64,000 bases of DNA from Patiria pectinifera (Eukaryota; Echinodermata; Asteroidea; Valvatida; Asterinidae). The translations under genes were made by a program, and so were the position numbers. Numbering within the stretch: position 1 is the stretch's first letter; each line of letters begins with the position of its first letter. The DNA is taken from the NCBI GenBank assembly GCA_029964075.1, contig CM057135.1, forward strand, positions 6,929,001 to 6,993,000, in the 5' to 3' direction. Below are positions 36,196 through 45,477 of this stretch, in pieces. The notes beneath the pieces are model-generated. The model did not search any database. It worked only from the letters and a program-made list of their open reading frames with translations, and had not been told where the DNA came from.

Positions 36196-36412
36196 TACAA
36201 GGGTAAGGATGTTACTTTTGTGACATTACTTCGCAGTTTGGCTTGATAAACTTTGAAAATAACGCAAAAAATGAATTTTTGCAGCCTCAAAATTGCCCCA
36301 AAATGGCCAAAACACATAATGGCTCGTGACCATGGCAACGGGCAAAATAAAAGTTTAAAAAGTCTATTTTGGTTACTTGCTCCCTAAGTCCTTTCATCCC
36401 ACTTGTAGTGCT
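36196..36412 (-). repeat. Right arm of the 2.3-kb inverted repeat
   Basis: Complementary to 34103-34255 but with about 65 extra bases (about 36295-36362) not found in the left arm. The matching stretches are GTTACTTTTGTGACATTACT and GGTTACTTGCTCCC. Confidence 0.75.
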
Positions 36413-36739
36413 CCAAATTTTCAGATGCAATCTTATTTGCAATATTCAATGTCACCAGTTCTCCACGTACTTCACACATGAGAGGCACACAATCTACTGT
36501 CTCGCCTTCTACAGCTAGCACTTGAACTTCCACAACCTGCAATGCAAAATATCAAACTTATAGGTCTTAATAGACAATACAACAAAAAAACATACTGCGA
36601 ATCAAAAATCCTGGCATATGTTACAGGTACTTCATTAAATCTATATTAGGTTTTGCCCTTCACGGATGTATACACTGTTTACTCAGTGTACGCGTAACTT
36701 AACTGTATGCTCAGCGTGTTCACAAGGTTTCCAAGGTTC
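36413..36739. other. Intergenic
   Basis: No gene seen. An inverted copy of part of the SINE tail (TATTAGGTTTTGCCCTTCAC) lies near 36644. Confidence 0.5.
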
Positions 36740-36858
36740 ACTCGGGTGGTATACACACTGAGTATACAGTGTTACATTTGTGTATATACGTCTCGGTGAA
36801 GACCAAAACCGAATATTGATTTACGTCACCCCGACACAAATTCATCTCAAGAATAGTT
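36740..36858 (+). repeat. SINE tail copy without tRNA head
   Basis: TGAGTATACAGTGTTACAT ... CGGTGAAGACCAAAACC ... GATTTACGTCACCCCGACAC matches the tail of the adjacent SINE (37012-37120) in direct orientation. Confidence 0.65.
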
Positions 36859-36904
36859 AAATTGCAGTAGTACCCGCTGCTATGTACATGAGACTTCAAC
36901 CAGC

Positions 36905-37125
36905 CACAGGATCCCGTCAGCTCGGTAGTCGAGTGACCTATATATAGATATCGATCTGCACTAGAAAGCAGGTGGTCGTGGGTTCGAGTCCCACCCAAGT
37001 GATTTTTTTACTCTGTGGTTACACACTCAGTATACAGTGTATTACATGTACGTCGGTGAAGAGCAAAACCTAATATTGATTTACATCACCCCGACGCAAA
37101 TTCATTTTATGAATACTTCATTAAA
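36905..37125 (+). mobile_element. tRNA-derived SINE
   Basis: The head resembles a tRNA: an A-box-like GTCAGCTCGGTAGTCGAGTG (36916-36935) and a perfect B box GGTTCGAGTCC (36981-36991) within a T arm GTGGG...CCCAC. A T-run follows at 37003. The tail (37012-37120) is shared with the separate copy at 36740-36858. The D-to-anticodon region is expanded and no good acceptor stem forms, so a functional tRNA is unlikely. It would be transcribed by RNA polymerase III and moved by a LINE. Confidence 0.65.
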
Positions 37126-37284
37126 CTATACACTTTAAACAACTGGAAAACAACTGTTTCAACAAATGAAACTTCATTGTTTCTGTTTCAAACAAAACGA
37201 TTATGACTTCGCAATACTCTCATAAACATATTCCCTCCATCATGCACAGTTATATCTTGTAGTGTTGTTTTTTGGTGACTGCTC

Positions 37285-37391
37285 TATGTTCCGACACCCC
37301 TATGTTCCACAACCTAGATTGTGTTACTCCCGGTTAGGGTTAGGAATAGGAATATGTGCAGTCGGAACATAGGGGTGTAGGAACATAGAGG
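37285..37391. repeat. Short foldback, about 107 bp
   Basis: CTATGTTCCGACACCCCTATG and the inverted CATAGGGGTGTAGGAACATAG frame a small loop containing GGTTAGGGTTAGG. Possibly a tiny MITE. Confidence 0.6.
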
Positions 37392-38060
37392 TGTAACCGT
37401 TGTTTTTTTATAAATTCATCCTCAAAAAACGTATCAAATACATGTATAACCTTTCAAATTGTTTACAAATTAAATTGTGACAAAATATACAGCTTACGAA
37501 AGATATTTCATGTAAAAAAAAATAAGGTTTCGTCGTTATTTACTAGCGTATCGAACTCCAGTGTCTATAACTACCTTCTGCCAAATTGTTCACATTTTAC
37601 CTGCATGTGATAACTCTTGAAGACACTTGAAAATTACTCTTCAAATAACAAATACGTACTTCAATACATTACAATTACAATTCAACAAAATACATACTTT
37701 AACAAGTTTCAAGCCCTTCAAAAAATGAACGAGTTTCAATAAGCAATCAGTGTGCTTTGTTATGTCACACCTTCTTGCATTAACTAACAAGTGAGGGACA
37801 ATATATGCACACACTCTCATGGCAAAACAACTCTAACACTCTTGAAAAAACATGTCACATCAACATATATAATACATGAAACATAGCTGTATTTCAACAC
37901 CGCCATCACAGCTACGATTTGGGAATGAAATAAGTCTTACGAGAATTTTATAGAGTAGAAAAAAAAAGAGTAGGAAAACAATATCGATCAGCTGGTTCCA
38001 CCACATGTCTTGAGCTGAGTAGGGAGATGGACAGGCACTATTCCAAATCCCATTATCTTT
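37392..38060. other. Intergenic, no gene seen
   Basis: AT-rich with A-runs; nothing recognised. Confidence 0.5.
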
Positions 38061-38235
38061 CCCTCCTTAATTACCCCCCTCCCCTCCAAATGACCCTCCC
38101 CCAAAATAGATCCCCCTCCCCGAAATATATCCCCCTTCCCCAAATATATCTCCCCCTCTAGCTCCCTAAATATATCTCTTCTCTCTCCGAGTTAATTGTT
38201 ATATTATAAGTGGGGGGGGGGGGTACGGCGACAAA
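38061..38235. repeat. C-rich degenerate repeat
   Basis: Four or five copies of a CCCCCTCCCCAAATATATC-like 20-mer, followed by a run of G beginning near 38212. It lies just left of the virus-like element. Confidence 0.7.
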
Positions 38236-38360
38236 CCCCATATCTCCCTCTGTCTAGGCACCAGACGTCTGGTCTGCAGACCAGGCTCTTACTATCTCTT
38301 TACTAAAGGGATAGAGAGGTTTTTTTATGAATTAAAGTTTGTGAAACGTGCGGTGAAATA

Positions 38361-38742
38361 GTCTCACGTTACTTTGCTTTTTCGGCAGAAAATGCGCAAG
38401 AAGATCGTATCAATTGGTCAATTTTAAAAAGAAATAAAAGAAAAACTGTGGAGAAACTTATGTTTTCTTTGTGTCCAGAGCAAGACTCAGAAGATGTCCA
38501 ACAAACAATCAATAAATATAACAAGCTCGTTAATTACAAAACATTGAGGGGAAACGGATGCGTTAAACGGTCGTTAATAGCGGCGTGTTTTTTATTATGT
38601 AGTTGGATTAGACAAAGAAAGAGTTAGAGATTTATTTAAAGTGACTCAAAATCAATTTAATAAAACACTAAAAAGATACGATGACCACTACTATAAAGAC
38701 GGGGCCGAGGGTGACGCCCTAAGAGGTGAAATAGAGGTATAA
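38361..38742 (+). pseudogene. TFIIB-like (cyclin-fold) transcription factor fragment
   Basis: Two plus-strand frames in sequence. The first ends at 38625-38627 and holds a helix-rich region with RGNGCVKRSLIAACFLLC. The second runs from about 38608 to 38742 and holds KERVRDLFKVTQNQFNKTLKRY. The R-G-N-x-R-x-L-I-A-A-C-x pattern followed by a recognition-like helix pair is the layout of a TFIIB cyclin repeat. Several large DNA viruses and virus-like elements encode such factors for late transcription. A frame change separates the halves. It is a short remnant and the assignment is tentative. Confidence 0.4.
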
Positions 38743-38831
38743 CTCGGCGGATCGCCTTCATAATGTTTATTTACCGAGAATTTGAACTTGTAAGTTTTTC
38801 GATAAGAGTTTTTTTTTCCTTTGCCAACCGT

Positions 38832-39273
38832 TCATCTACCCGTTTTTTTAACTTCTTTTTCAAAGTCTGTATCGTTTTTAATTTTTTGAAGCTTTGTGCT
38901 GGTCTTTGTTCTAATTTTTTGCTTAAGCTCATTAAATTTTGCGAGCTCTCTCGTAATCAATATAAACTCTTCGTGCGATATATCTCCGTCGTTGATGGCT
39001 AGAGACACGTATTCTTCAATCGTGTTAAGTTTGGAGTCTGCTATTTTTTTAATCTGGTCGTGCTTTTTCAGCTTGGCGGATAATCGAGAAACGTCTCTGT
39101 TTAAACGCAATTTGAGTTTCACGTCGGTTACCACCAACGTCACCTTTTTAGATTCTCTAAATATTCGAAAACTTACCGCGGGTATAGAGTTTAAAATGAA
39201 ATCGAATCAATCGACGTCATACCACCCCGGTGGTATGGTGACCGAACCGGCGACTTCGGCTGGTACCGTGGTG
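38832..39273 (-). pseudogene. Conserved virus-element protein of unknown function, C-terminal part
   Basis: Minus-strand frame, 103 codons from the first ATG and open further upstream to a TGA near 39210. It is helical and charged, with RDVSRLSAKLKKHDQIKKIA, KLNTIEEYVSLAINDGDISHEEF and LAKFNELKQKIR. From general familiarity, this helical module is found beside the integrase-bearing virus-like elements of cnidarians and molluscs, but I cannot name its function. Upstream, PAEVAGSVTIPPGWYDVD precedes the stop. The inserted element at 39274-39910 probably separates it from the fragment at 39911-40107. Confidence 0.5.
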
Positions 39274-39910
39274 TCACGGTCTCACTTCTCCGGCGTGCTA
39301 GCGTCTCCGCAGAGGGAAATTTCGACTAAACATGCATGCCCAAGTTGCGCAGTAGTGTACATTTCGCCAACTTTATTGTGTGCCGAGTCCTTTGGGGTTG
39401 TACGGGTGCACGTGAGATCTTTGGATATTTGTATGTACAAATGTATACGTTACAAGGTACCAGTCGAATCCAGAATTTATGTTGCGCGCGGAACTCCCAA
39501 TACACTGTACATGTAAAGATGTGAAGGATACACATGGTTGCAAAAATAAAGACAACCACGAACGAGCAAGGAACACGGACCTTTCACAGACCAAGGAGCC
39601 ATGCAAGACCAAGGAGTTCGTTCTTAATTATTCTTCCATAGACACACGTACACACCCACGCTGTTGCAACCATGGAATGACCCAGGCAAAATACTCCAGT
39701 CCTCTCTAAGCTTGACCCACAGGAAGTGTTACATAACACATTCTTGGGTGGACTTGGTAGACTCATGGAGCTATAGCACCGCTCGAGGAAAAGTAAGCAC
39801 AGCGGACAAATGCATGAATTGAGCTCACGAAACGTGCTCTGTAACGTGCTCAATTATCCGCCGCATTCACCCGGAGAATCCAGCACGCCGGAGAAGTGAG
39901 ACCGTGACAA
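39274..39910. mobile_element. Insertion with about 38-bp terminal inverted repeats
   Basis: The ends are near-perfect inverted copies: TCACGGTCTCACTTCTCCGG at 39274 and its complement ending at 39910, continuing through CGTGCT and TCTCCG inward. No convincing target duplication was found (flanks CCGTGGTG and CAACGGCA). The interior has open frames on both strands without recognisable domains. It lies inside the virus-like element and is therefore younger. Confidence 0.7.
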
Positions 39911-40107
39911 CGGCACTAAATGACTCGGAGAAATAAAATCTAAATCATCACCCGACACGATAAGATTTCCCTGTATTGTCACACCAGCCTCTCTAATTGT
40001 TCTCACCCTAGGTTTGCTTATTATACCTTCGATATATTCTAGCGCTATCTTTTTACCTTCAGAGACTTGATGGTATCTTTCATATAAATTTCTTAATTAA
40101 AATATAA
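39911..40107 (-). pseudogene. Conserved virus-element protein, N-terminal part
   Basis: Minus-strand frame without its own start after a TAA near 40100. It reads YERYHQVSEGKKIALEYIEG, then ISKPRVRTIREAGVTIQGNL, then GDDLDFISPSHLVPL, and runs into the inverted-repeat end of the insertion. The sense and phase suggest it was continuous with 38832-39273 before the insertion. Function unknown. The beta-rich ending is compatible with a structural protein, but this is inference. Confidence 0.4.
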
Positions 40108-40172
40108 GCGTATTGCGTTCTACACTGTTTAGGGAAGCTTCTCGTTTTTTATTGTACACAACTTCATGTGTG

Positions 40173-40576
40173 TCACTTATTTGATTTGTTTTTTTCCTGG
40201 ATCGATTCTAAAGTAGAGTCTAGTCTATCTTCTTCGTACGCTTCTATAAAGTCGTTTATAACTCTATTGAAATCATTTTCGTCGTTAATAAAAAAGTCGT
40301 AGGGGTACTCGGGTACCAATTGCGGGATAAAATCTCTATCTGTTTTTATTACCGCATCTGGGTCGAGTTTACTGGGTCTTATGGAGTCATCACGTCTTTT
40401 AGCTGGTTGTCCGTCTATTTGCGTATACCAATCAATCTCCGAAGCGCTGGAAATATAAAATATCCGGGGTTAAACATTACCCTTTTTACGCGTACAGATT
40501 TTTGACCGTTTAAATTATCTACGACGTCTTCTAACTTAAACGTCTGCTCATTTTGAAACAAGTGAAACGAATGCAT
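40173..40576 (-). pseudogene. Small acidic virus-element protein, frameshifted
   Basis: It begins at an ATG (40576-40574) reading MHSFHLFQNEQTFKLEDVVD, then VKRVMFNPGYFIFPA. After a frame change near 40455 it continues as EIDWYTQIDGQPAKRRDD, KLDPDAVIKTDRDFIPQLV and an acidic C-terminus ending at 40173. Total length would be about 134 residues. It is not recognised. It is divergently oriented to the structural gene starting at 40618, with 41 bp between the two starts, so a shared bidirectional promoter is likely. Confidence 0.5.
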
Positions 40577-40617
40577 TTATTTTAAAGTCTTTTTATATTA
40601 AAACTGAAACTAAAATA

Positions 40618-41781
40618 ATGAGTGATTTTAAGTCGTTAAAAAAGCAGATACAATCGATAGCTGATCAGGTAACGAGACAAGTAAATCAAAATGTAGCCAA
40701 GGCAAACGAGCTAAAGCATCAAGTTGCACCCCAAGCAAAGTTTTTAAACAGCACTAAACCCAGTGAACTGGAGGTCATAGTTAATAATACCAACGGGTTT
40801 TTAACCTTGTTTCCCCGACTTAACCTCGGACTATAAATTGCCTTACGTAGATCACGTAAATTGCCTCATGTAGATCGTTGGAAATCACACCCCATGTCGT
40901 TTTATCAAAATCAGTTAAATTTTGCGATCTACTGCGCTACTACGGGCTGCGGTATTGGATTCGATCTTTTAAACGCGAGCAACCGTTACGTTTGGGCCAC
41001 CTTTAACTTTCATTTATATTTTACGGTCAGAAAACTCCTGTACGACTTTGCCGCTCCTTTACCGGGAGATGACACATTTAACGCTTTAGACAACAGCTAT
41101 AATCACAGAGCATTTACCAATACCTGTTTGTTGTTTGGCAAAGATCAAAACAAGTCTTTTAAACAGACGAGAGACACAAAATCTAACGGTTTAGGTACCT
41201 CATACATCTTTAATAAGGGCAAGTTTGTGGCGGTTGGCGAATACGATGAAGCATTACCCAACAAACCCAACGTTATTTACGGCGGCTACCACGGTCTAGA
41301 TAGTCCTGAAAAGAGTGGAAACCTTTACGTTCCTTGGACGGTTATTTACATCGAACAAAACGAATCGGTACAAAAGGCTTGGTTAGATTTTATACCCGCC
41401 ACGAGTTCGTTTACCCCCGCGGAAATCATAACGATCAACGAATCGATCAGATCTTACGTGTACGCTTTACTAGGTGCGCAGGCTCAAACAAAAACGAGCG
41501 TATTATCACCGGGCACCGGATTAGATGCTCAGACGTCATCGTTGAAGGTATCATCAATGCAGTAGACGACATGGGAAACGAGTATCAATCAATTTCAAGA
41601 CTCTTTGCAGTATGCCAGAATGCCTTTAAATTTTGTCGTGAAACCGGGGTTGTATTTAATTCCATCGGATATGAACTTGAGGGTTGGAACACACGACGGC
41701 TATAACAACAATCTTCAAATCGCTACCCAGAGTATGAAAACTGGTTTGGTGTTAGATTTAAACTCACAACCGATATTATGA
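40618..41781 (+). pseudogene. Candidate virion structural protein 1
   Basis: About 385 residues in plus-strand frames. The start is an ATG (MSDFKSLKKQ) with a helical lead. A TAA at 40834-40836 coincides with a 23-bp direct duplication (40834-40856 and 40857-40879), after which reading resumes in the same phase as KLPHVDRW. The body has YQNQLNFAIYCATTGCGIGF, an aromatic FNFHLYFTVRKLLYDFAAPL, a glycine-rich middle, YVPWTVIYIEQN, and a conserved helix ending YVYALLGAQAQTKT. A second frame change near 41545-41590 precedes the C-terminal PLNFVVKPGLYLIPSDMNLRV to 41781. It resembles a conserved uncharacterised protein of integrase-bearing invertebrate elements. A capsid role is inferred from size, position and composition. 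It has at least three lesions. Confidence 0.55.
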
Positions 41782-42853
41782 CGAACTTAGTACGCTGCCT
41801 ATGCTACCCGGCGGAGCACCCAACGCGCTCACTCCGAGTTTTTTAAGGGCAGATGCAAAATTAGCGAGTTGTTTTGAAATCCACTCTTTGATACCACCTT
41901 TTGGTGGGTTCGGTGTTGGTGCTGGCGATTGTGCGGTTGGGACACCCACACCTCTCACGCCAGCGACGGTGCTACTCACTATCGTGCTGATGGCTAAAGT
42001 AAAAGCGGCTAAAATACTCACTATGGTCACACCTTGTTCTCTTAACAGAGTTCTAATCTTCCAATATTTTATTAATCGTTTCTTTGATTCTAGCGATCTG
42101 ACTTTTGAGCCCTCGTTCGTTAGCTTTTGCGGCTTCTAATCTGGCGGATCTTTCAACGTTCAAGTCCTCAATTTATCGTTTGACTCTCGTCGACCCTCTT
42201 CGCTGTGAGATTCGTCGAGTTCTTGTCTCGTGGCTGCAATCTCTATGTCCAGTTCTGTGAGACGCGATAAATTAAGTTATAGGTTACCTCTTAACGTCTG
42301 AAGACTTTTGTCTAAACCCCGGAGTTCTCTGTAATTCAATCCTTCTATTTGAGCGTCGGTGTCGCGTTGAAAATCGTCTATAATCTCGGTTACCGCCGGG
42401 TAGTTCTGTCATGGGGATACTCTCGGTTTGTACTTGTTCGAGCGGGTTAATTTTTCTAATAAAATCTCTACCTTTAAACCCCAACGCTTTTGCAGTTTTT
42501 TCTATACTCAATATACCCAATATTTTTGGGGGGTTTCTTACATCCGTCAACCTTACTGGACCTTTTTCGGTCTGGTAAAATAGACCGTCTTCATTGCTGA
42601 CGAAATTTTCGTATTGCGAAAGTAATGGTCCGTCGCCTCTGTTAAAATTTTTGCAAAAATCATCAATGCGATCACTTGTGATCACGTTTCTTTCTCGATA
42701 TAAAACCTCATCTATGTCGGTAGTGATGATTGGTGGTGTAGGAGTATCAAAAGTATCGTCCCAATCCAGATTGGTCTCTTCTACATCATCATCATCTCAT
42801 GCAATGTCAGGTGGATCCTCGTATTCGGTATAGTCAAATCCTCCTTCAGCCAT
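41776..42853 (-). pseudogene. Coiled-coil membrane protein of the virus-like element
   Basis: It starts at an ATG at 42853 (MAEGGFDYTEYEDPPD), with a TGA after 18 codons. An acidic head leads to DDTFDTPTPPIITTDIDEVL, then an open region (42685-42405) with KNFNRGDGPLLSQYENFV, KGPVRLTDVRNPPKILGIL and EKTAKALGFKGRDFIRKI. A frame change near 42405 follows, then a long charged coiled coil broken by a TAA (about 42280) and one more frame change. It ends with a hydrophobic segment VTIVSILAAFTLAISTIV (about 41975-42030) and a proline-rich tail with GGIKEWISKQLANFASAL. Type: coiled coil plus one membrane helix, about 355 residues, perhaps an internal-membrane or entry-associated virion protein. Its 3' end overlaps the convergent structural gene by six bases. 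Confidence 0.55.
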
Positions 42854-42875
42854 TTATATAATAAACCTATTTAAA

Positions 42876-43118
42876 TTATGCCGTTTTCATTATACTGCCC
42901 GGTAGTATACCCTGGGTCACCAACCAATTTTGCGTGGCCAGAGCTCCACTTATAATAACCGTCAATTTACCCATATCTTCTACGCTTAGTTTGTCTAAAT
43001 CCGGCGCTTTCATTTTGAGTAGTTTAGCTCCTACCATGGCGTATCCCATCAAAAGACCCGATATGACGGCTCCGTGATAAATCGTATTAGCTATTTCGTT
43101 GGTGTCAAAGTTACTCAT
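42876..43118 (-). CDS. Small membrane protein of the virus-like element (intact frame)
   Basis: 80 codons with a normal ATG and stop. The sequence MSNFDTNEIANTIYHGAVIS leads into a hydrophobic helix GLLMGYAMVGAKLL, then an acidic linker and a second hydrophobic stretch LTVIISGALATQNWLV. It ends in GILPGSIMKTA. Two predicted membrane segments. It sits 22 bp from the start of the coiled-coil gene in the same minus-strand run. Compact spacing and an undamaged frame suggest a late virion membrane protein. Function unknown. Confidence 0.6.
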   Translation of the reverse strand: MSNFDTNEIANTIYHGAVISGLLMGYAMVGAKLLKMKAPDLDKLSVEDMGKLTVIISGALATQNWLVTQGILPGSIMKTA

Positions 43119-43150
43119 CGTTTCTAATATAACAATTTTTAAATTGCTGT

Positions 43151-43676
43151 TTATTCCATGTCTAGCGTTTTGGGGGCGCTGGGTGTAGTGGGTTGCGTTA
43201 CTACCGGAACTGGCTGTACTACCGGCGCAGTTGCCTTACTTTTTAGTACCAGCAACCCCACTCCTATTATAGACGCTATAGCTCCCCACATCGCCCAAGA
43301 GTTGTAGTCTGGTGAGCTCGTAGCATCGTCCGATGTTACATCCATTTTTGCTAATTTTAATTTCATCTGTCTATTGTGCTCGGCTAAAGCTTTACCCTGC
43401 TGAATTCGTTTAGGATTTTTAGTCTTGGTCACTCTCGTTACCGTCGGTGATGGCGTTGTTTTTATCGGTTGGGATGTCTCTGTCTCTGCTGGTTGAGCCG
43501 CAGGCGTTGCTGTCGCTGCTTTCTGATCTTCTATTTATTATATTAGGTTTATTAAATTTCAAATGTGTTGTTGTGATAATCGTAGCAACTAGGGGTGATA
43601 TTAAAGTTCCGTATTTGTAACAAACGTCGCTCAACATACCAGCCATTCTCGCGATTATAATAGGATCAGAACTCAA
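43151..43676 (-). pseudogene. Membrane/basic protein pair, probably one frameshifted gene
   Basis: Upstream frame 43419-43676 (from a TTG at 43676 or a later ATG) reads IIIARMAGMLSDVCYKYGTL then a hydrophobic LISPLVATIITTTHL. The second frame is open from about 43540 to 43151. It runs through a Pro/Thr-rich linker, a basic KTKNPKRIQQGKALAEHNRQ segment and a membrane helix WGAIASIIGVGLLVL, ending at 43151. The downstream frame has no ATG of its own before the basic segment (its nominal start is GTG), and the linker is open in both frames. A single gene of about 170 residues with one indel near 43520 is the simplest reading. Two overlapping genes remain possible. Confidence 0.5.
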
Positions 43677-43948
43677 GTCGTTGGTGAGTTCTTCTTAATA
43701 AACACTCTCGAAAATAAACTCAAAGTGTATTTGCCAACGGTTTGAACAATTTCATTTCCAAATTTAGTTTCGTACAGATGATACAGCTTTTCGAGTTCTT
43801 TACTGTCAAGAGCTTCGATATGTTTAACGGTGTATTCCTTTCCTAAGTACTTTCTAGCGTTTCCGGCTGCTACGACACCACACAAACGATCTTTATGTTC
43901 TGTGTTTTGATCTTGTTCGTTCGTTAAAGCAAGTTTTAGGTCCTCCAT
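43673..43948 (-). CDS. Small soluble protein of the virus-like element (intact frame)
   Basis: 91 codons from an ATG at 43948. It is mostly helical and charged, with DRLCGVVAAGNARKYLGKEY, SKELEKLYHLYETKFGNEIV and a hydrophobic end YTLSLFSRVFIKK. The stop overlaps the start of the next frame (TTGA). It is first in a run of five minus-strand genes (43948 to 41776), which may be cotranscribed from the spacer at 43949-44161. Function unknown; related short proteins are familiar from similar elements. Confidence 0.6.
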   Translation of the reverse strand: MEDLKLALTNEQDQNTEHKDRLCGVVAAGNARKYLGKEYTVKHIEALDSKELEKLYHLYETKFGNEIVQTVGKYTLSLFSRVFIKKNSPTT

Positions 43949-44161
43949 TTAATTACAAACGAATTTAATTTTGTTGTAGCTTTTGCAACCTTGTTACAAA
44001 AGCGAAGGTATTCGTAGGTGTAAAACGATAAATTAAACGATATGATGATAATAGCCAGAAATTGTAAATATTGTTGACGTTTGTTGAATAGGTTGCTACT
44101 CAGCTAGTTATAATCACCTTGAGTAGCTAGTTATAATTACCAGAGTAGCTAGGTTATTAAC
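43949..44161. promoter_or_regulatory. Intergenic spacer with GAGTAGCTAGTTATAAT repeats
   Basis: It contains two close copies of GAGTAGCTAGTTATAAT-like sequence (one as CTCAGCTAGTTATAATCACC) and AGTAGCTAGGTTATTAACC. It precedes the minus-strand small-gene run, so it is a plausible promoter region. No experimentally known motif is recognised. Confidence 0.35.
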
Positions 44162-44515
44162 CTACTCCAATAGGTCGTAACTAACTGGAGGTTCGGTGTA
44201 TACGACCAATTTACTATATTTCATATCTCTCAAACGTCGTTTTATATAATCTCGTTCTTTGATCGGTACGACGTCATTTTCGTCTAACGCTTGATCAAAC
44301 GATGTTTTATCTTTGCAGTAAAATAATGCCAACCAAGCCGTGTTTTCTCTATAATCTTTTAATCTCTTGATCCAAAGAGCAATCGTCCACGATAAACAAC
44401 GTAGCAACACTGTAAAAATCGATCGCTTCGTTGAGCGTCATCTTGTACAATTCCGGATCGCAGAGGTATACCTCGGGATCTGCTTGAATCCACTTTCTTT
44501 CGATGTACGTTTTAT
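44162..44515 (-). pseudogene. Genome-packaging ATPase, C-terminal fragment
   Basis: Minus-strand frames: first KTYIERKWIQADPEVYLCDP, then LNEAIDFYSVATLFIVDDCS. After a small deletion and frame change near 44357 come YRENTAWLALFYCKDKTSFD, IKERDYIKRRLRDMKYSKLV and VVYTEPPVSYDLLE. The hydrophobic strand ending in DDC is a Walker B motif as in the FtsK/HerA-type (A32-like) packaging ATPases of Polintons and related viruses, and the order of the following segments fits that family. Walker A and the N-terminal half are absent. The segment between Walker B and the YREN region is shortened, so it cannot function. Confidence 0.5.
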
Positions 44516-44523
44516 TTTTAAAA

Positions 44524-45470
44524 ACGGTCTTCCAAGTTCAATTGAGCATCCATGATTAAAAATACGTACATCGTGAGTTCACCTTGACTTTCGGCTTCTC
44601 TGTTAAATTGAATGTTGATGCCTCCTCCGTCTCCGAGTTTCCTACCAGATCCGTGAGCGGAATTGTCGTCGTTACTTCTAAAATCGAGCCACAGACCGTT
44701 TTTGTTTTTTTAGGTAGTCTCCGAGGTCAATGCCCGTCAAATTTAAGTCTTTGGATACTCCGCGCCCGCTTTCGGTATACAGTCACCGATGTTTTGGTTA
44801 GATTGTGATTATAAAATCGCTGCGGATTTTTCTCCAAGGGATCTTTAAACAAAAACAAAATACCCTTGAGACTCCTGATGGGTTGATTGACGCTGACGTT
44901 CCAAAGCGTGTCCGATTTGTTGACGGATCTAACTTCTAGCGAGTGGATTTTATCAAACAGATATTGCATTAACCCCTTGTGTTTATTTCTGATGGTGAGA
45001 GCTAGGTCTCTGTTGGTCACCACTTCGTATTCGAGAGACAAGTCTGAGATAGAATACATCGCCGCCGTATCTGAACTGTTGACTACTTTATCGTGATCGT
45101 TAAACTTTATCTCGTACGTCAGAGGTTGTTTTAAACCGCTGGGGTAAAAAGGGTGATGCGAAGTCAGTATGTCAATGTCTAGGGAAATACAATATCTTTT
45201 CTTTTTCTATGCCCGAGTACGCCATGTTTCGAGTTGTCGAGCTGTAGAGCAAATTGTCTTTAAAGTTGTGATACACGTCGGCGTGACGATAACTTACGAT
45301 TTCGTGACCTTGAAGCCTGACGCTGATTTCGCTGACTAAATTTCTGGCCAAACTGCCAAAATGGTTCTATTGTCGTCGCTTCCACCTTCGAGTTCTAAAT
45401 TGAAAGCTAGTTTATACTACTAGGATTGTGGGTAATGACCACCTCTTTTCTCTTACCCTTGATAGATCTG
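44524..45470 (-). pseudogene. Candidate virion structural protein 2 (major copy)
   Basis: Read from 45470 down: a beta-rich start with KLAFNLELEGGSDDNRTIL, GHEIVSYRHADVYHNFKDNL, a deletion and frame changes, then LTSHHPFYPSGLKQPLTYEI, MYSISDLSLEYEVVTNRDLA, VNKSDTLWNVSVNQPIRSLK, ILFLFKDPLEKNPQRFYN and further C-terminal pieces. It closes at AQLNLED (about 44530). The repeated strand-turn composition and the placement beside the packaging ATPase suggest a jelly-roll capsid protein; the fold cannot be shown from sequence by eye. Compared with the second copy at 46779-47193 it lacks about 85 bp near 44782. At least four lesions. Confidence 0.55.
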
Positions 45471-45477
45471 GGTATTT

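Noticed and set aside
36905-37005. Functional tRNA gene
   Set aside because: The B box and T arm are good, but the D-to-anticodon region is expanded, no acceptor stem pairs, and the sequence continues into a shared tail.
38896-39516. 206-codon plus-strand frame
   Set aside because: Antisense to the conserved minus-strand gene and extends into the inserted element; no motif.
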